Shown here: positions 28,401-36,055 of the stretch, one piece after another
Layout of the letters: each line of letters starts with the position of its first letter
Numbering within the stretch: position 1 is the stretch's first letter
Origin: Paramoeba atlantica
Lineage: Eukaryota > Discosea
NCBI GenBank assembly: GCA_977017575.1
Contig: CDRNVI010000020.1
Location: forward strand, 372,001-436,000
Length of the DNA: 64,000 nucleotides
Direction of reading: 5' to 3'
Notes under the pieces: generated by a model
Database searches by the model: none
What the model saw: only the letters and a program-made list of their open reading frames with translations
What the model was told of the DNA's origin: nothing
Program-made: the position numbers and the translations under genes

Positions 28401-28868
28401 ATTTTCAACTTAGTGATGGAAACTGTACTACGATACCTCAAGCAATCGTGCCCCCGGTATGGCCTTGACTACCCAGATACTCCAAGGCATTTCCTGAAAG
28501 CCCACGTTGACGACCTGACGATACTGACTAGCAGCGATACCGACATGCAGCACGCGACCAACACACTCGAAACTGCACTGAGACGAATAGGACTCTCAAT
28601 CAACGTAGACAAGAGCCGTACACAGTGCATGTCCATGCGTGAAGGCAGTGAGCACCCGGGTTACATGACCAGGAAGCCGAGACTCAATATCGAAGGCAAA
28701 GCGATACCACATATATGTGACCGTGGAAGCACTTTTCTTGGAATGACCATAGCACCAGGAGCACAGCAAGCGAAAGAACTTTTCAAAAATCTGGATGTCA
28801 GACTAAGAACATGGCTTCGGAATGTCGACGAGAGTGCACACAGTCTCCCCGAAAAACTTTGGATCTAG
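25443..28868 (+). CDS. LINE ORF: Cys/His knuckles and reverse transcriptase (1141 aa, C-terminus missing)
   Basis: The open frame covers the N-terminus and RT of the LINE. Three Cys/His modules at about residues 217, 311 and 490 follow the form PCxHxCxxKxxCxHxCCK (GPCKHRCLSKLSCAHKCCK, HPCRHSCKNKATCGHLCCK; the third has Tyr for one Cys). Similar modules occur, from memory, in HFM1/MER3 helicases. RT motifs run from about 770 to 1100: SAPGRDTITNALLK, NWRPISLTSALGKL, LTQFDLSNAFGSVPHNII, HRGVLQGDTLSPIIFNLVME and AHVDDLTIL. The catalytic YVDD box reads HVDD here but YVDD in copy 2, so this copy is probably inactive. The frame ends at a TAG at the junction, before the zinc finger and endonuclease seen in copy 2. 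Confidence 0.85.
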   Translation: MSDNPTSPRNVDDALPDLPRASGGVQTQTLHFVHSRSRPVKIRRLTDLHWTYFPDIKTASQWSIVRQRIPSRQGAEVAITKLLSKCASAHDLVAEHTTFEELVEHNACDYIKVTRNEHPYTISLHPNWVSMHTDPALSLRDKYSTPSTLNKAALKAIQGREISGLKHIKIELIRNQETPSTETAEYEKPRRIEESPHKIAPPRTPKPQKGKTDQHKGPCKHRCLSKLSCAHKCCKIYGPLPSEDATYCSSEGALPPEIVPEGTANNTNPGDPSKYTPESTSSEPATHTKCNTHASNGHRKPTVHDEPSAPHPCRHSCKNKATCGHLCCKRGIKSSHLDFPISATSTNENLQTKLCNAISREGAHTTLERGLNPATQPPPGVQMVPPAEGTQTEGADVNQNSVTPNLNDNDSDFLRKAAKLAGWAMRNVINLYRLPNTSINGPTNGNQHTVQITDATCTDNKDSTMHNPAPLPDATPSSAAHYPQNTVHMEPCRHRYSAKLRCLHKCCKIYGPLRYNEPLIRPSPLPPPSHTTELRVPSWDETSERERLHLLEQHKTITGGKMCLKLNDDQWKAVENKAYDACRRLQYPIVDTPEIAVKNAELLGASLAVAAYEIAQEINPTKGFLTRSKRGHARFKHRTLSSENAAHEMTKHIRNQKKSLRYTHGTERQELRRCIKESEKLEKTYTEEAKAHRKQLERQWAHSRFTRNPWTAASEALDRPSTSATAEYPECDLPTIEKYFTESTAPPAEEHRLPPNNVLGPLPINEMEWSPLTAQDVADALSSKRSASAPGRDTITNALLKQCKYLYPRIANTFNDLLRYGVCPPCWSSAVVKLIHKRGQKHIPKNWRPISLTSALGKLFNSMIGHQILTHTVSSGLLDTSVQKGFLPKMSGTLEHTQALSEILQYYRRNKRQYCLTQFDLSNAFGSVPHNIIFEALRWANVSPQIVSYVESMYSHAEMRIKCVEGLSRAIPIHRGVLQGDTLSPIIFNLVMETVLRYLKQSCPRYGLDYPDTPRHFLKAHVDDLTILTSSDTDMQHATNTLETALRRIGLSINVDKSRTQCMSMREGSEHPGYMTRKPRLNIEGKAIPHICDRGSTFLGMTIAPGAQQAKELFKNLDVRLRTWLRNVDESAHSLPEKLWI

Positions 28869-28872
28869 ATTG

Positions 28873-28901
28873 GATAAAGATACAGTTTCTGTACCTTGTT
28901 G
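28873..28901 (+). other. Spliced-leader relic at the 5' end of family X
   Basis: GATAAAG, then ATACAGTTTCTGTACC and TTGTTG. It abuts LINE copy 1 at its left and family X at its right. The base before ATAAAG differs from the copy at 25387, but agrees with the copy at 51287 (CGATAAAG), so G is probably the true leader base. Confidence 0.72.
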
Positions 28902-28933
28902 TACATTTTCCCTTTAGTTCATCTTTTCTTTCC

Positions 28934-28977
28934 CCGGCAACGGGCATAATCTTACTGTTTTATATGCCCGTTGCCGG
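28934..28977 (+). ncRNA. Conserved 15-bp hairpin in family X
   Basis: Perfect inverted arms CCGGCAACGGGCATA and TATGCCCGTTGCCGG around a 14-base loop. In the minus-strand relative (44207-44251) the arms are retained with one GU-type change and one mismatch, and the loop differs. Conservation of the stem rather than the loop suggests an RNA structure. No known RNA family recognised. Confidence 0.5.
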
Positions 28978-29598
28978 CCGGCACTAAGGCCGAAACTGTC
29001 CCTCTTTCTCGGCGAAGTAGGGGACGCGCTTCCACCCCATCACCCCTCCCCGGCTCACTCCTTGAGTGGGTTTTCTTCCCTCCCCGGCTTTCTTCCCTTC
29101 GCGCCCTTTTCTTCCCGGGGAGCCATGCGCCATGGTGGCCTCCCTTGAGGACCACTGGGCGTGGCTCTGCCTCGTCTTATCGCGAGGCAGCGGTCGGTTG
29201 CAGTGCGCCCCTCCGGCTGCGTAAAGAGATGGTGAGTTGCCTGGACCACCTCTTCCGACTGGGACCGAGTTGGTTGCAGTGCGCCCCTCCGGCTGCGTAA
29301 AGAGAGGGCGAGTTGCCTGGACCCCCTCTACCGACAGAGTCCGAGCTAAACCCCCTTGGTGCGACATCCGTCAATACGGATTGTGCCGATGATATCGGCT
29401 GTCGCATCAAGGGCTGTATCTCTGCGCCAACGAGCGCATGAACATCAAAACCAACGCACCACTTTTTTTCCTAAAAAATAATTTTCTTGTCATTTCCAGT
29501 GCACCACTTTTTCTTAAAAACTGTATTCTCATTTCCAATGCACCATCAATTATTTAAAGAAGTATTATTTTATATTATCCTTCGGATCTATACTACAA

Positions 29599-29935
29599 AT
29601 GCGCCATTATTCAAGACTCAGTCATTACGATCGTAATCGTATTCAATCACTCTTTACATCTGGCGAGAGTCGGCGAATCATAGCTCGCATAATTGGCAAA
29701 AGTCACAGCACTGTTTGTCGCGAGTTGGCGCGTAATGCAAGAAGGGGTCAGCGCTATGAGGGGAAGAGGGCACAGCGCATTTCGAAAAGACGCCTCTCGT
29801 GTAAAAAGGTCAAGCCTCACAAGATACAAGGCCTTTTGGAAGAGGAAGTCAGCTCTCGACTTCAAAAGAAGCACAGCCCGGAACAGATTGCAAATACGAT
29901 CCGTAGCTGTCGTACCGCCTCGACTTCTACCATAC
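29599..29935 (+). pseudogene. IS30-like transposase, N-terminal part
   Basis: ATG start. The protein begins MRHYSRLSHYDRNRIQSLF and continues with ARIIGKSHSTVCRELARN, which fits the IS30 family HTH (HTH_38: hLTxxERxxIxxLxxxGxSxxxIAxxLGRSxSTIxREIxRN). It ends with KKHSPEQIANTI, the family's SPEQI box. The catalytic DDE domain is missing, because at TA 29933-29934 the frame runs into another transposon end. IS30 is mainly bacterial; IS30-like transposons are rare in eukaryotes. The local base composition is eukaryote-like (flanked by other mobile DNA), so contamination is unlikely. The preceding 150 bases contain two GCACCACTTTTT-type repeats. Confidence 0.7.
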
Positions 29936-30207
29936 AGGGGTGCAAATCAGATGCTGGGGGGGGGGTCTAAAATTAGCAATGTTTGCGCAATTTTGGAAAA
30001 TAATAGCGCATTCGAGAGCTCTCGCAGAGATCTATGTTTTGGCGCTATTATCACGTTAAAAGAAAACAAATTTGAAAAAGATATTTTTTTAAAGGTTTTT
30101 TACCCACCTAAAAGTTGCAGATTTTTCAATTTTTGCAGTTTTTTCCGTGTTTTTTTTTGTTTTTCAGCTCACTATTATGCCGCAAAAGCGATCCCTCTCT
30201 AAGGAGG
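29935..30207 (+). mobile_element. Tc1/mariner-type end fragment L'
   Basis: The tip CAGGGGTGC after TA, then GGGGTCTAAAATTAGC, AATTTTGGAAAATAATAGCG and CTCTCGCAGAGATCTATG. It matches the left end of the transposon at 60724. It reaches the transposase ATG after a TTTTTCAG acceptor (ATGCCGCAAAAGCGATCCCT, MPQKRSLSKEE) and stops where the minus-strand LINE tail begins. Only the left end survives. Confidence 0.78.
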
Positions 30208-31768
30208 AGGATTCATACAGTTATACTGTAGAGATTAAGTCAAATAGCTTGGGATCACATAACATATGATCCCGTACAAGCATACGACGTGTTTGGCTAT
30301 TCCTGTTTACTCATCCGAAATACAAACATCCATGGGGTTCCAGTTTGCGCGGTCCCGATTTTGGTATATAGTGAAACTCCCCCTAAATGCTCTCGTCACC
30401 AAGTGTTGGCGACACTCCTTGGCAAGCTTTGTTTCCTCGCAGAAGAGCATATCTAATTTACTCGCCGAGTCTTGGAGACTTCCGCGAGCCCCAATCTCTA
30501 GGGCGAATAGGTATGTTTCGGGATGATTTTCTTTTCGCGTATGCCACAGGTGGTGGTATTTCAGCATTTTCCGCTCGTGCGCGGCCTGCATATTCTCCTC
30601 CCATGGGCAAGTTAGTTCAATAATGAACTCTTTCCCGTCCCTTAGCTTTACCCACCCGTCCGGACGCAGCATACCGTCATTGTCGGCTAGCCACGTTGGA
30701 GGGCGTCGCATGCCAGGTAGGTCGAAATGAGAGAGAGCTGTATGGGGGGACTCGCTTACATGGTAAGCTAGGGCCCGTAAGATGAAGTCGTGTCTGAAAG
30801 TGTAACGCCCTTGATCTAGAGCAACTCAGCATCCCGCGAGAATGTGCCTTGGGGTTTGTACCTCTGTCTTGCATAGCGGGCATTTGATGTCTGTGTGGGT
30901 TGATATGCCCCAGCGGTGAATTGCGGCCCTGGTAGGTAGCGGGGCCTGTGTGAGGACAGAGGAGACAAATCGCGTCAGGTGCGTCGACCTGATGTTTTTC
31001 GAACCTGAAGTCTTTCGCCACGCTTTCCTCCGATGCATCGTTGAACCATCTGGCAGCGATAGGTGCTCTCCGTTATACCGCTTGTGTAAGATGCGCCTCA
31101 TGCTCGGTATTGATTTTACGGCGCATTTCGTTAGAGTCTCCTATTAGGTGGCACAGGTCGGCTGCCGGGCGCACATGCCCGCGTGAACGCTGCCTTTTCT
31201 CGTTCTCAATTTTAATTCGCAATGCGTGCTGCACCGCCGGATCCCGAGAAGCATTCATTTGATTTAGGTTTTGGGCTGTGCAGTGTAGCCACAATTTGGA
31301 CAGGCTCATGAGGGCCCAACCACGTTCAGAGTAAAGGAGCTCACTCGTTGAGGCTTTAGCGAGATTTAGCCACTTTCGGATGTGCCGGGTCGCTAGTTTC
31401 TGCTGTCGAAGCATATGAGTAAAAGAAAGTCCGGGGTTGATTGTTAGTACATAGCGCAAGCGAGCAATGATGACGTGATTGTATATCCAAAGCTTAGCGG
31501 ATGGGTCGTGAGCGCTCTCAGAGATTCTGCTCAACCAACCTGATAGTTTCGCCTTAACAGTTTGAAAGGTAATTTTGCCTTGTTGTGCGCCGGGTGCCAG
31601 TGTCATGCCCAAAAACATACTTCCTTTATCGCATATGTGAGGAATAGGCGTGCCTTTGGCCATAATCTGCGGGCGTCTGGTCATATATCCACTGCCTGTT
31701 GCCACGGACATGTGCTGAACTCTGCATTTCCCAATGTTCAGTGTCAGCCCCAATCTCGAAAGTGCTGT
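30208..31768 (-). mobile_element. LINE copy 3, 5'-truncated, frameshifted
   Basis: Minus strand, reading from 31768: the end of the RT (ALSRLGLTLNIGKCRVQHMS), the thumb, the CCHC-type finger (DIKCPLCKTEVQTPRHILAG then Cys, about 30830-30900), and the restriction-like endonuclease (MLRPDGWVKLRDGKEFIIEL then TCPWEEN, HERKMLKYHHLW; 30340-30700), followed by a 3' tail of about 100 bases. A frameshift separates RT and finger frames near 31080, and a TGA follows the finger. It is a related but different subfamily from copies 1 and 2, about 60% similar at the protein level by eye. Its tail equals the LINE pieces at 2148-2347 and 4423-4590. Confidence 0.82.
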
Positions 31769-32306
31769 TGCTCCAGTGGTCCAAAATTGAAAAAAAAAAA
31801 TGAATAAAATGGGGGGTCCAGGGGGGGGCATACGTCAAGAAATTTTTTTTCGAATTTTTTGCTTTTCAAAATCGAGCGCAGGGAAGTGGTAGAGTAGGCC
31901 GCGGCGATAATTCCCCCCCCCCTGGTACGCGCAGGAGGGGTCCGACAAGGTCAAAATTTCCGAAAGTTTTGGGGTGACCAAAAAAAAGTAAAAATATTAT
32001 TTTTCCAAAATCTACTCCTAAAACGTATTTTAAGAGTTTGGGACCTCAGCTACCATTCTGCGACGTTTTTTTCGACAGATTCGCCTTCTACCCCTACTGG
32101 TAAGGCATCTAAAACGGTCCAAATTCGGGTTGAAATTTTGCAATTTTCGCCGAAAAATCCAGCTTTTTCACCCAAAAAAATAGATTATTCATGATCTTTT
32201 ACCAATTTTTCTTTTTTAGGTTCGCAGTGGTAGTTTTCAACGCGAAGCGCGCAGCATTAGTGACTTCTATGTTGAAAACAACCACCGCGTTTAACGAAGA
32301 GCCTAA
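31768..32306 (+). mobile_element. Fold-back element Z, copy 2
   Basis: Begins with GGTCCAAAATTGAAAAA and GGGGGGTCCAGGGGGGGGCAT as in copy 3 (44704-45571). It continues through TTTTTCCAAAATCTACTCC, the AGAGTTTGGGACCTCAG stretch and ends with the conserved hairpin at 32216-32306. Its left-hand palindrome is missing because LINE copy 3 adjoins it. No protein coding. Confidence 0.7.
32216..32306. repeat. Z hairpin, copy 2
   Basis: Imperfect palindrome TTAGGTTCGCAGTGGTAGTT ... AACGAAGAGCCTAA, with the GTTTTCAACGCGAAGCGCGC / GTTGAAAAC core. The left arm has more changes than in the other two copies. Confidence 0.7.
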
Positions 32307-33551
32307 AAAATGAGTAGCTAATTGTGTCTATTTGTTTTCCTTGAATGTACGTGCCTTGCGGCGATTAAACCAGTACGCAGTAAACTAGTACATTTTTTCG
32401 TTTTGTTTTTTTGTCTATGTGACTCACTCTGTTGCTTCATTTTGGATTTCATTTCACTCCTGGTCATTTTTTCATAAGTTTCCGCACCTTTTTTCCCCTT
32501 TCTAGGACATTTTCCGATTCTTGTCCATCGTGCGTTGGGTGCATCGCCAATATTCTGGGAATTCACTTTCCTTCACACCTTGAAGCTCTGCACGATTCGA
32601 AACATTGAAAAACGAAAGCCCTTTTTCACGATTCTTCGCAATCAGGACTCACGCTTCTATAAGAACCGTGTAGTCCAAAGGAACTTCGCACAATACCCGG
32701 GAAACACCACTGATAGGCGGGAACACCATTGATAGATTTTCCAATAGCGACTTTCGTTTTGTCACCCATGACACACAGAGCGTCATTACTCCCTCTTCCA
32801 AACGATCCCTAATTTCTTTTGGAGGGTGGGAATTAAACTTCTCTAGCGAGACCTTAAGAGAAATCGTACATGGGCGCTTCAGCACACGTTTAATGCCGTG
32901 CACAACCCACTTACGCAGGCGTTCATACAGGTCTGATGTTGGATCCATGTATGGATCATCCGATTCATCAGGCGGAGGTAAGTCCATGGAAGGCAAAGAA
33001 ATACGGCAAAAAGAAGAATTTAGTTAGTAAAATGTCGAGTATTATTGATTGTTAGACGCTTTTCCAAGCACAATGTATTATTAACTTGTATTACATGCCG
33101 AAACCCTCGTTTAAGTCCAGCAGAATAACAATTCCAGTAACATGATTTCTGTATCTTCCCATTGAAGCAAAAAATATTAAGGAACTAAGGAGGAAAATTT
33201 TGACGAAAGATCCTAGGCATATCCACCCGGAGTCACCCCTCTTACTTACAACAACTCCCCTTTTTGCAATACAAAACTTCACACGTCAAGCCTTGGTGAG
33301 TAGGCTATCAAAATTCTTAGGATATTCGCACCGCAAAACCTTTCTAGGACGTTGCTCAACTTCCTGGATGTCTTGTTCACCTCTTTGAGGCTCAGCATCT
33401 CAAACGACTCACTCGTCTTGTGATATTGGCGAATAAGGCCATTTGAATTTTCCACCCCTCACGTAGTGACAGGTAACCAGGGGGGTACAGTAATTCATTA
33501 TGATTATTTCCGGGTCAGGAGTTTTTATTATTTGATTTTATCTCATTTTTG
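32307..33551. other. Gene-poor stretch; one minus-strand ORF of unknown origin
   Basis: No host gene is supported. On the minus strand, 32649-32996 encodes 115 residues (starts MPSMDLPPPDESDDPYMDPT; contains KRVLKRPCTISLKVSLEKFN), acidic at first then mixed. I do not recognise it. It lies against the direction of all host genes, so it is more likely part of a mobile element or chance. Near 33484 is GGGGGGTACAGTAATTC, which resembles a lone G-run/CAGTA transposon tip. Confidence 0.35.
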
Positions 33552-34223
33552 ATGTCTCGACTTGCTAAGGCGCGATCCTGTTTTCATCCCCCAGAAGTTC
33601 GTTTGGTTTCCTTCTTGCAAAATGTACACCACACCGAACAATCCTGGAATGCATTGACTCCATTGTCAAAGTGGGATAAAGTGCGGCCTGCACCTTGGGA
33701 TGTACCGCTCGTTCGACTCGACTGGGGGATGATGCACTTGAGAGGTAATCTCACGTGGCGTTTTCTCCCTGTTGAGGTGTACCGCATAGATGTTTCTAAC
33801 AACAAGCTTCAAGGAGAGGTGTCTTTAATAGAGGTGGGGAACCAACTCCTGGAAATAGAACTTCGACATAATGAGTTTACATCCGAACTTGATCTTACTT
33901 CGCTACCCTCCAACCTCAACTACCTTTCGGTCTCGGACAATTTTCTTAAAGGAACACTTGATCTGACTACCTTGCCAGGAAATTTGTCGAGACTTCTCCT
34001 AAACCAGAACTATTTCGTTGGTGTTGTTGATGTTTCTTTTCTTTCCGCCTTTATCCGGGTTGATTTGCGAGGAAATAAAGTTTTCATATTTCCTGAAGAT
34101 GCGTCGGAGTCTGCTTGGCCTTTTGTCGTGCATGATCATATGGAAGAAGCTAGTGAACCGCGACATTATCTTGGATTCGCTACGATAATTGGACTACTCA
34201 CTCTTTCATTTCTTTTTCAATAA
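33552..34223 (+). CDS. LRR family protein 5 with C-terminal membrane segment (223 aa)
   Basis: Divergent family member: the N-terminal block is shortened (RSCFHPPEVRLVSFLQNVHH) and has lost KVRG. The cap keeps WDVPLVRLDWGMMHLRGNLT. Four to five repeats follow (for example LNYLSVSDNFLKGTLDLTTL). It is the only member that ends in a hydrophobic stretch (YLGFATIIGLLTLSFLFQ) directly before the stop, which could be a tail anchor or, less likely without a signal peptide, a GPI-attachment signal. The start is the ATG in TTGATGTC after a T-rich tract. This tail sets its likely location (membrane, facing the cytosol) apart from its neighbours. Confidence 0.8.
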   Translation: MSRLAKARSCFHPPEVRLVSFLQNVHHTEQSWNALTPLSKWDKVRPAPWDVPLVRLDWGMMHLRGNLTWRFLPVEVYRIDVSNNKLQGEVSLIEVGNQLLEIELRHNEFTSELDLTSLPSNLNYLSVSDNFLKGTLDLTTLPGNLSRLLLNQNYFVGVVDVSFLSAFIRVDLRGNKVFIFPEDASESAWPFVVHDHMEEASEPRHYLGFATIIGLLTLSFLFQ

Positions 34224-34499
34224 TTATTTTCGCAATTTTCGTTTTTCCAGAACACGTGCGAAACTTTTGGTCTTGACTTCGGACAAGGGTCCTAGGTTAC
34301 ACTTTTAGCAACATCTTATCAACAAAGGGCCGTTGTATATCATTCAGGACTTTTTAAGAAACAAACAAGCGGGCGTATGAGAGGTTACGCAAAGGGGGGG
34401 GGGGGATTAAAGGGGTAAACGTAGTGTTTTTCGTACACACAATTTTTCTTTTGCTTTCTAGTACAAATATTCCTGGTGCAAATACACCAAAACTTTATT

Positions 34500-34645
34500 T
34501 AGATGGGTGGATGCGGGTACGGTCTCGCGTGGTCTCGTGTAATCTCACGTGACCTCGCGTGAGCTCACGTGATCTCGTTTTGACGTCGACCAACCATCCT
34601 CCCGAGCCAAATTCGCTCCCAAGAGATCCCCCGTGATCTCACTTT
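34500..34645. repeat. Degenerate 10-bp repeat (TCTCACGTGA type), copy 1
   Basis: Tandem variants of GATCTCACGT / GAGCTCACGT / GGTCTCGTGT, followed by 'cctcacccgtagcccctcag'. The same arrangement, including the flanking CCTCACCCG(T/C)AGCCCCTCA, follows LRR locus 7 at 41864-41942. The repeats are rich in CACGTG E-box-like cores, which may be incidental. Confidence 0.65.
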
Positions 34646-34771
34646 GGGCCTCACCCGTAGCCCCTCAGATTTTTTTGCGATGGGTTTAGTACGGGATAGA
34701 ATTTAAATAACACATTGGACAATATTTAAATTGCACATCGGAGTTCACAGTTTTCTTATTTAATCTCGATC

Positions 34772-35356
34772 ATGTTTCTCATACCTTTACAGTACCGCGA
34801 CGCGCCGAAGGCCTCCCAAGCAAAAAAAGTTAGAGGTACTTCAATGCCACAAGAATATGAACTTATTCGATTTATCGCTTGCGTAAAATATCATCACAGC
34901 TCCTGGAAAGCAGAAAACTCGGCTAATAAGTGGGTAGGTGTGGAATGCGATGCGCAAGGCACGATTCGTGGTATTTCATGGGAAAATATGCATCTTTCGG
35001 GTACTCTTCAATGGGAATACATCCCCCAATCCCTGACTTATCTTTCGCTTTGCCGAAACATGTTGTCGGGTAGCGTAAATTGGAGCTATATTCCTCCCCA
35101 ATTAGAAGTCCTTCGTTTGACAAACAATGCTTTTGAAGGCTCTATTGAACTTCGAAGTCTTCCGCATACACTGCGCGAATTTTGGGTTCCAGACAACTTT
35201 TTTTCAGGAGACCTGTGCTTTGATTATATTCCCGACAATCTGCGGAGCATGTTTTTATCGAGAAACAGGGATTTGGGTGGCGTCATCGATATGCAAAAAT
35301 TGCCTAATACTTTGCGTCTTCGAGACTGGTTTGACACAAAAATAGTAGTGAAGTAA
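34772..35356 (+). CDS. LRR family protein 6 (194 aa)
   Basis: Short member with the standard plan: KKVRGTSMPQEYELIRFIA, VKYHHSSWK, the cap NKWVGVECDAQGTIRGISWE, then LSGTLQWEYIPQSLTYLSL and four more repeats, ending with RNRDLGGVIDMQKLPNTLRL and a DTKIV tail. The tail pattern (N-x-x-LGG...L...L...TKI) recurs in members 2, 3, 9, 10 and 11. The N-terminus (MFLIPLQYRDAPKASQ) is too short for a signal peptide. There is an AG inside the first codons (CATACCTTTACAG), so the mRNA could begin later and use the ATG at MPQEYEL. Confidence 0.8.
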   Translation: MFLIPLQYRDAPKASQAKKVRGTSMPQEYELIRFIACVKYHHSSWKAENSANKWVGVECDAQGTIRGISWENMHLSGTLQWEYIPQSLTYLSLCRNMLSGSVNWSYIPPQLEVLRLTNNAFEGSIELRSLPHTLREFWVPDNFFSGDLCFDYIPDNLRSMFLSRNRDLGGVIDMQKLPNTLRLRDWFDTKIVVK

Positions 35357-36055
35357 TTGTCAGAAGAGAAATAAAAGACAATCTAGATGTACAAAGTTTT
35401 ATTTCCCTTACGATTTTAACAATCTTTTAACTATCGTTAAAATGTTTAAAGAATGTTTTCAATGTAAGTTTCGGCTTCATGTACAGAAATTCTGTAGATG
35501 TATCAATGTTTTCTGTAACAGAAATGTAAAGATTTTTTCCGATATGTCCTTTTGAACTAAATTGGAAAAAATTGGAAAACGTGAAGTGTGCTAAAATTTT
35601 ATGCGTACTTTAGCTTGCAACATTTTGATGAGGGTTTGTACTGTTTTGATGAAAGTGTATCGTTTTTTAAAGCTGGAGTTTAGTGATTTATTGCGATGGT
35701 CGCACAACTGCCGCTCTACCCTCGATTACTGAAATAAACGATCAACTACGATTTTTCCCCTAGTTTACCTTCCCTTACTTTATCGTTCCCGCGATACGTG
35801 TGTTTGCGGGGACAGTACCGCACCCCCTCCTTTTAAGCGTACTCCGGCAGACCCCCAACCTCACCCCTGATGCTTTTCCCCCGAATCGATGTGTCGACGG
35901 TTCTTTAAGGGTTCCTTATGAAAAGGAGAGTAGTACAGGGGGCACGATGCTTCCGGGGCTTGTACGGCTGATAATTAGTAAGTCTCTATTTCCGCATTAT
36001 CTACAAACGTGTACTTTTTTTATTTCTTTTCTGTACTTCTACTTTAAAATCTGGC
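35357..36055. other. Intergenic, with a lone end of a TTAAGCG-word element
   Basis: About 700 bases. At 35692-35730 is the small palindrome of element Z (variant: GCGATGGTCGCACAACTGCC then CTCGATTACT). At 35808-35850 is GGGGACAGTACCGCACCCCC with TTTTAAGCGTACTCCGGCAG, the same word family as the element at 57752-57925. A pyrimidine-rich tract before 36056 is the likely acceptor of the next gene. Confidence 0.5.

Larger units (their letters stand above)
25387..28870 (+). mobile_element. LINE copy 1 (R2/CRE type), inserted in LRR gene 4
   Basis: Non-LTR retrotransposon with its 5' end intact, including an SL relic and a 27-base leader, but lacking everything after the RT thumb region. It ends at 28870, next to another SL relic. 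The last 570 bases are about 99% identical to LINE copy 2 (39718-41547): I count four differences between 28297-28866 and 39716-40290. A 3' truncation is unusual for LINEs and suggests a template switch or a later rearrangement. With copy 2, which is 5'-truncated, it shows the layout of the family. Confidence 0.85.
28873..29440 (+). mobile_element. SL-tagged repeat family X, copy 1 (non-coding)
   Basis: After the SL relic come TTTAGTTCATC, a strong hairpin, GGGGACGCGCTTCCACCCCATC, CGGCTCACTCC and GAGGACCACTGGGCG. The same order occurs on the minus strand at 44030-44294. Then an about 67-base unit is repeated twice (29202 and 29269 on; TGCAGTGCGCCCCTCCGGCT). No coding frame is supported. It looks like a retroposed structured transcript, SINE-like. 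The right end is approximate. Confidence 0.65.

Noticed and set aside
28873-28901. SL RNA gene
   Set aside because: The 5' part of the exon, a GT-starting intron with Sm-like site and a T-run terminator are not seen; the four copies have different 3' flanks.
32318-32566. Basic minus-strand ORF (NARWTRIGKCPRKGKKG)
   Set aside because: Short and lysine-rich, with no recognisable family and no start context; kept only as part of the gene-poor stretch.
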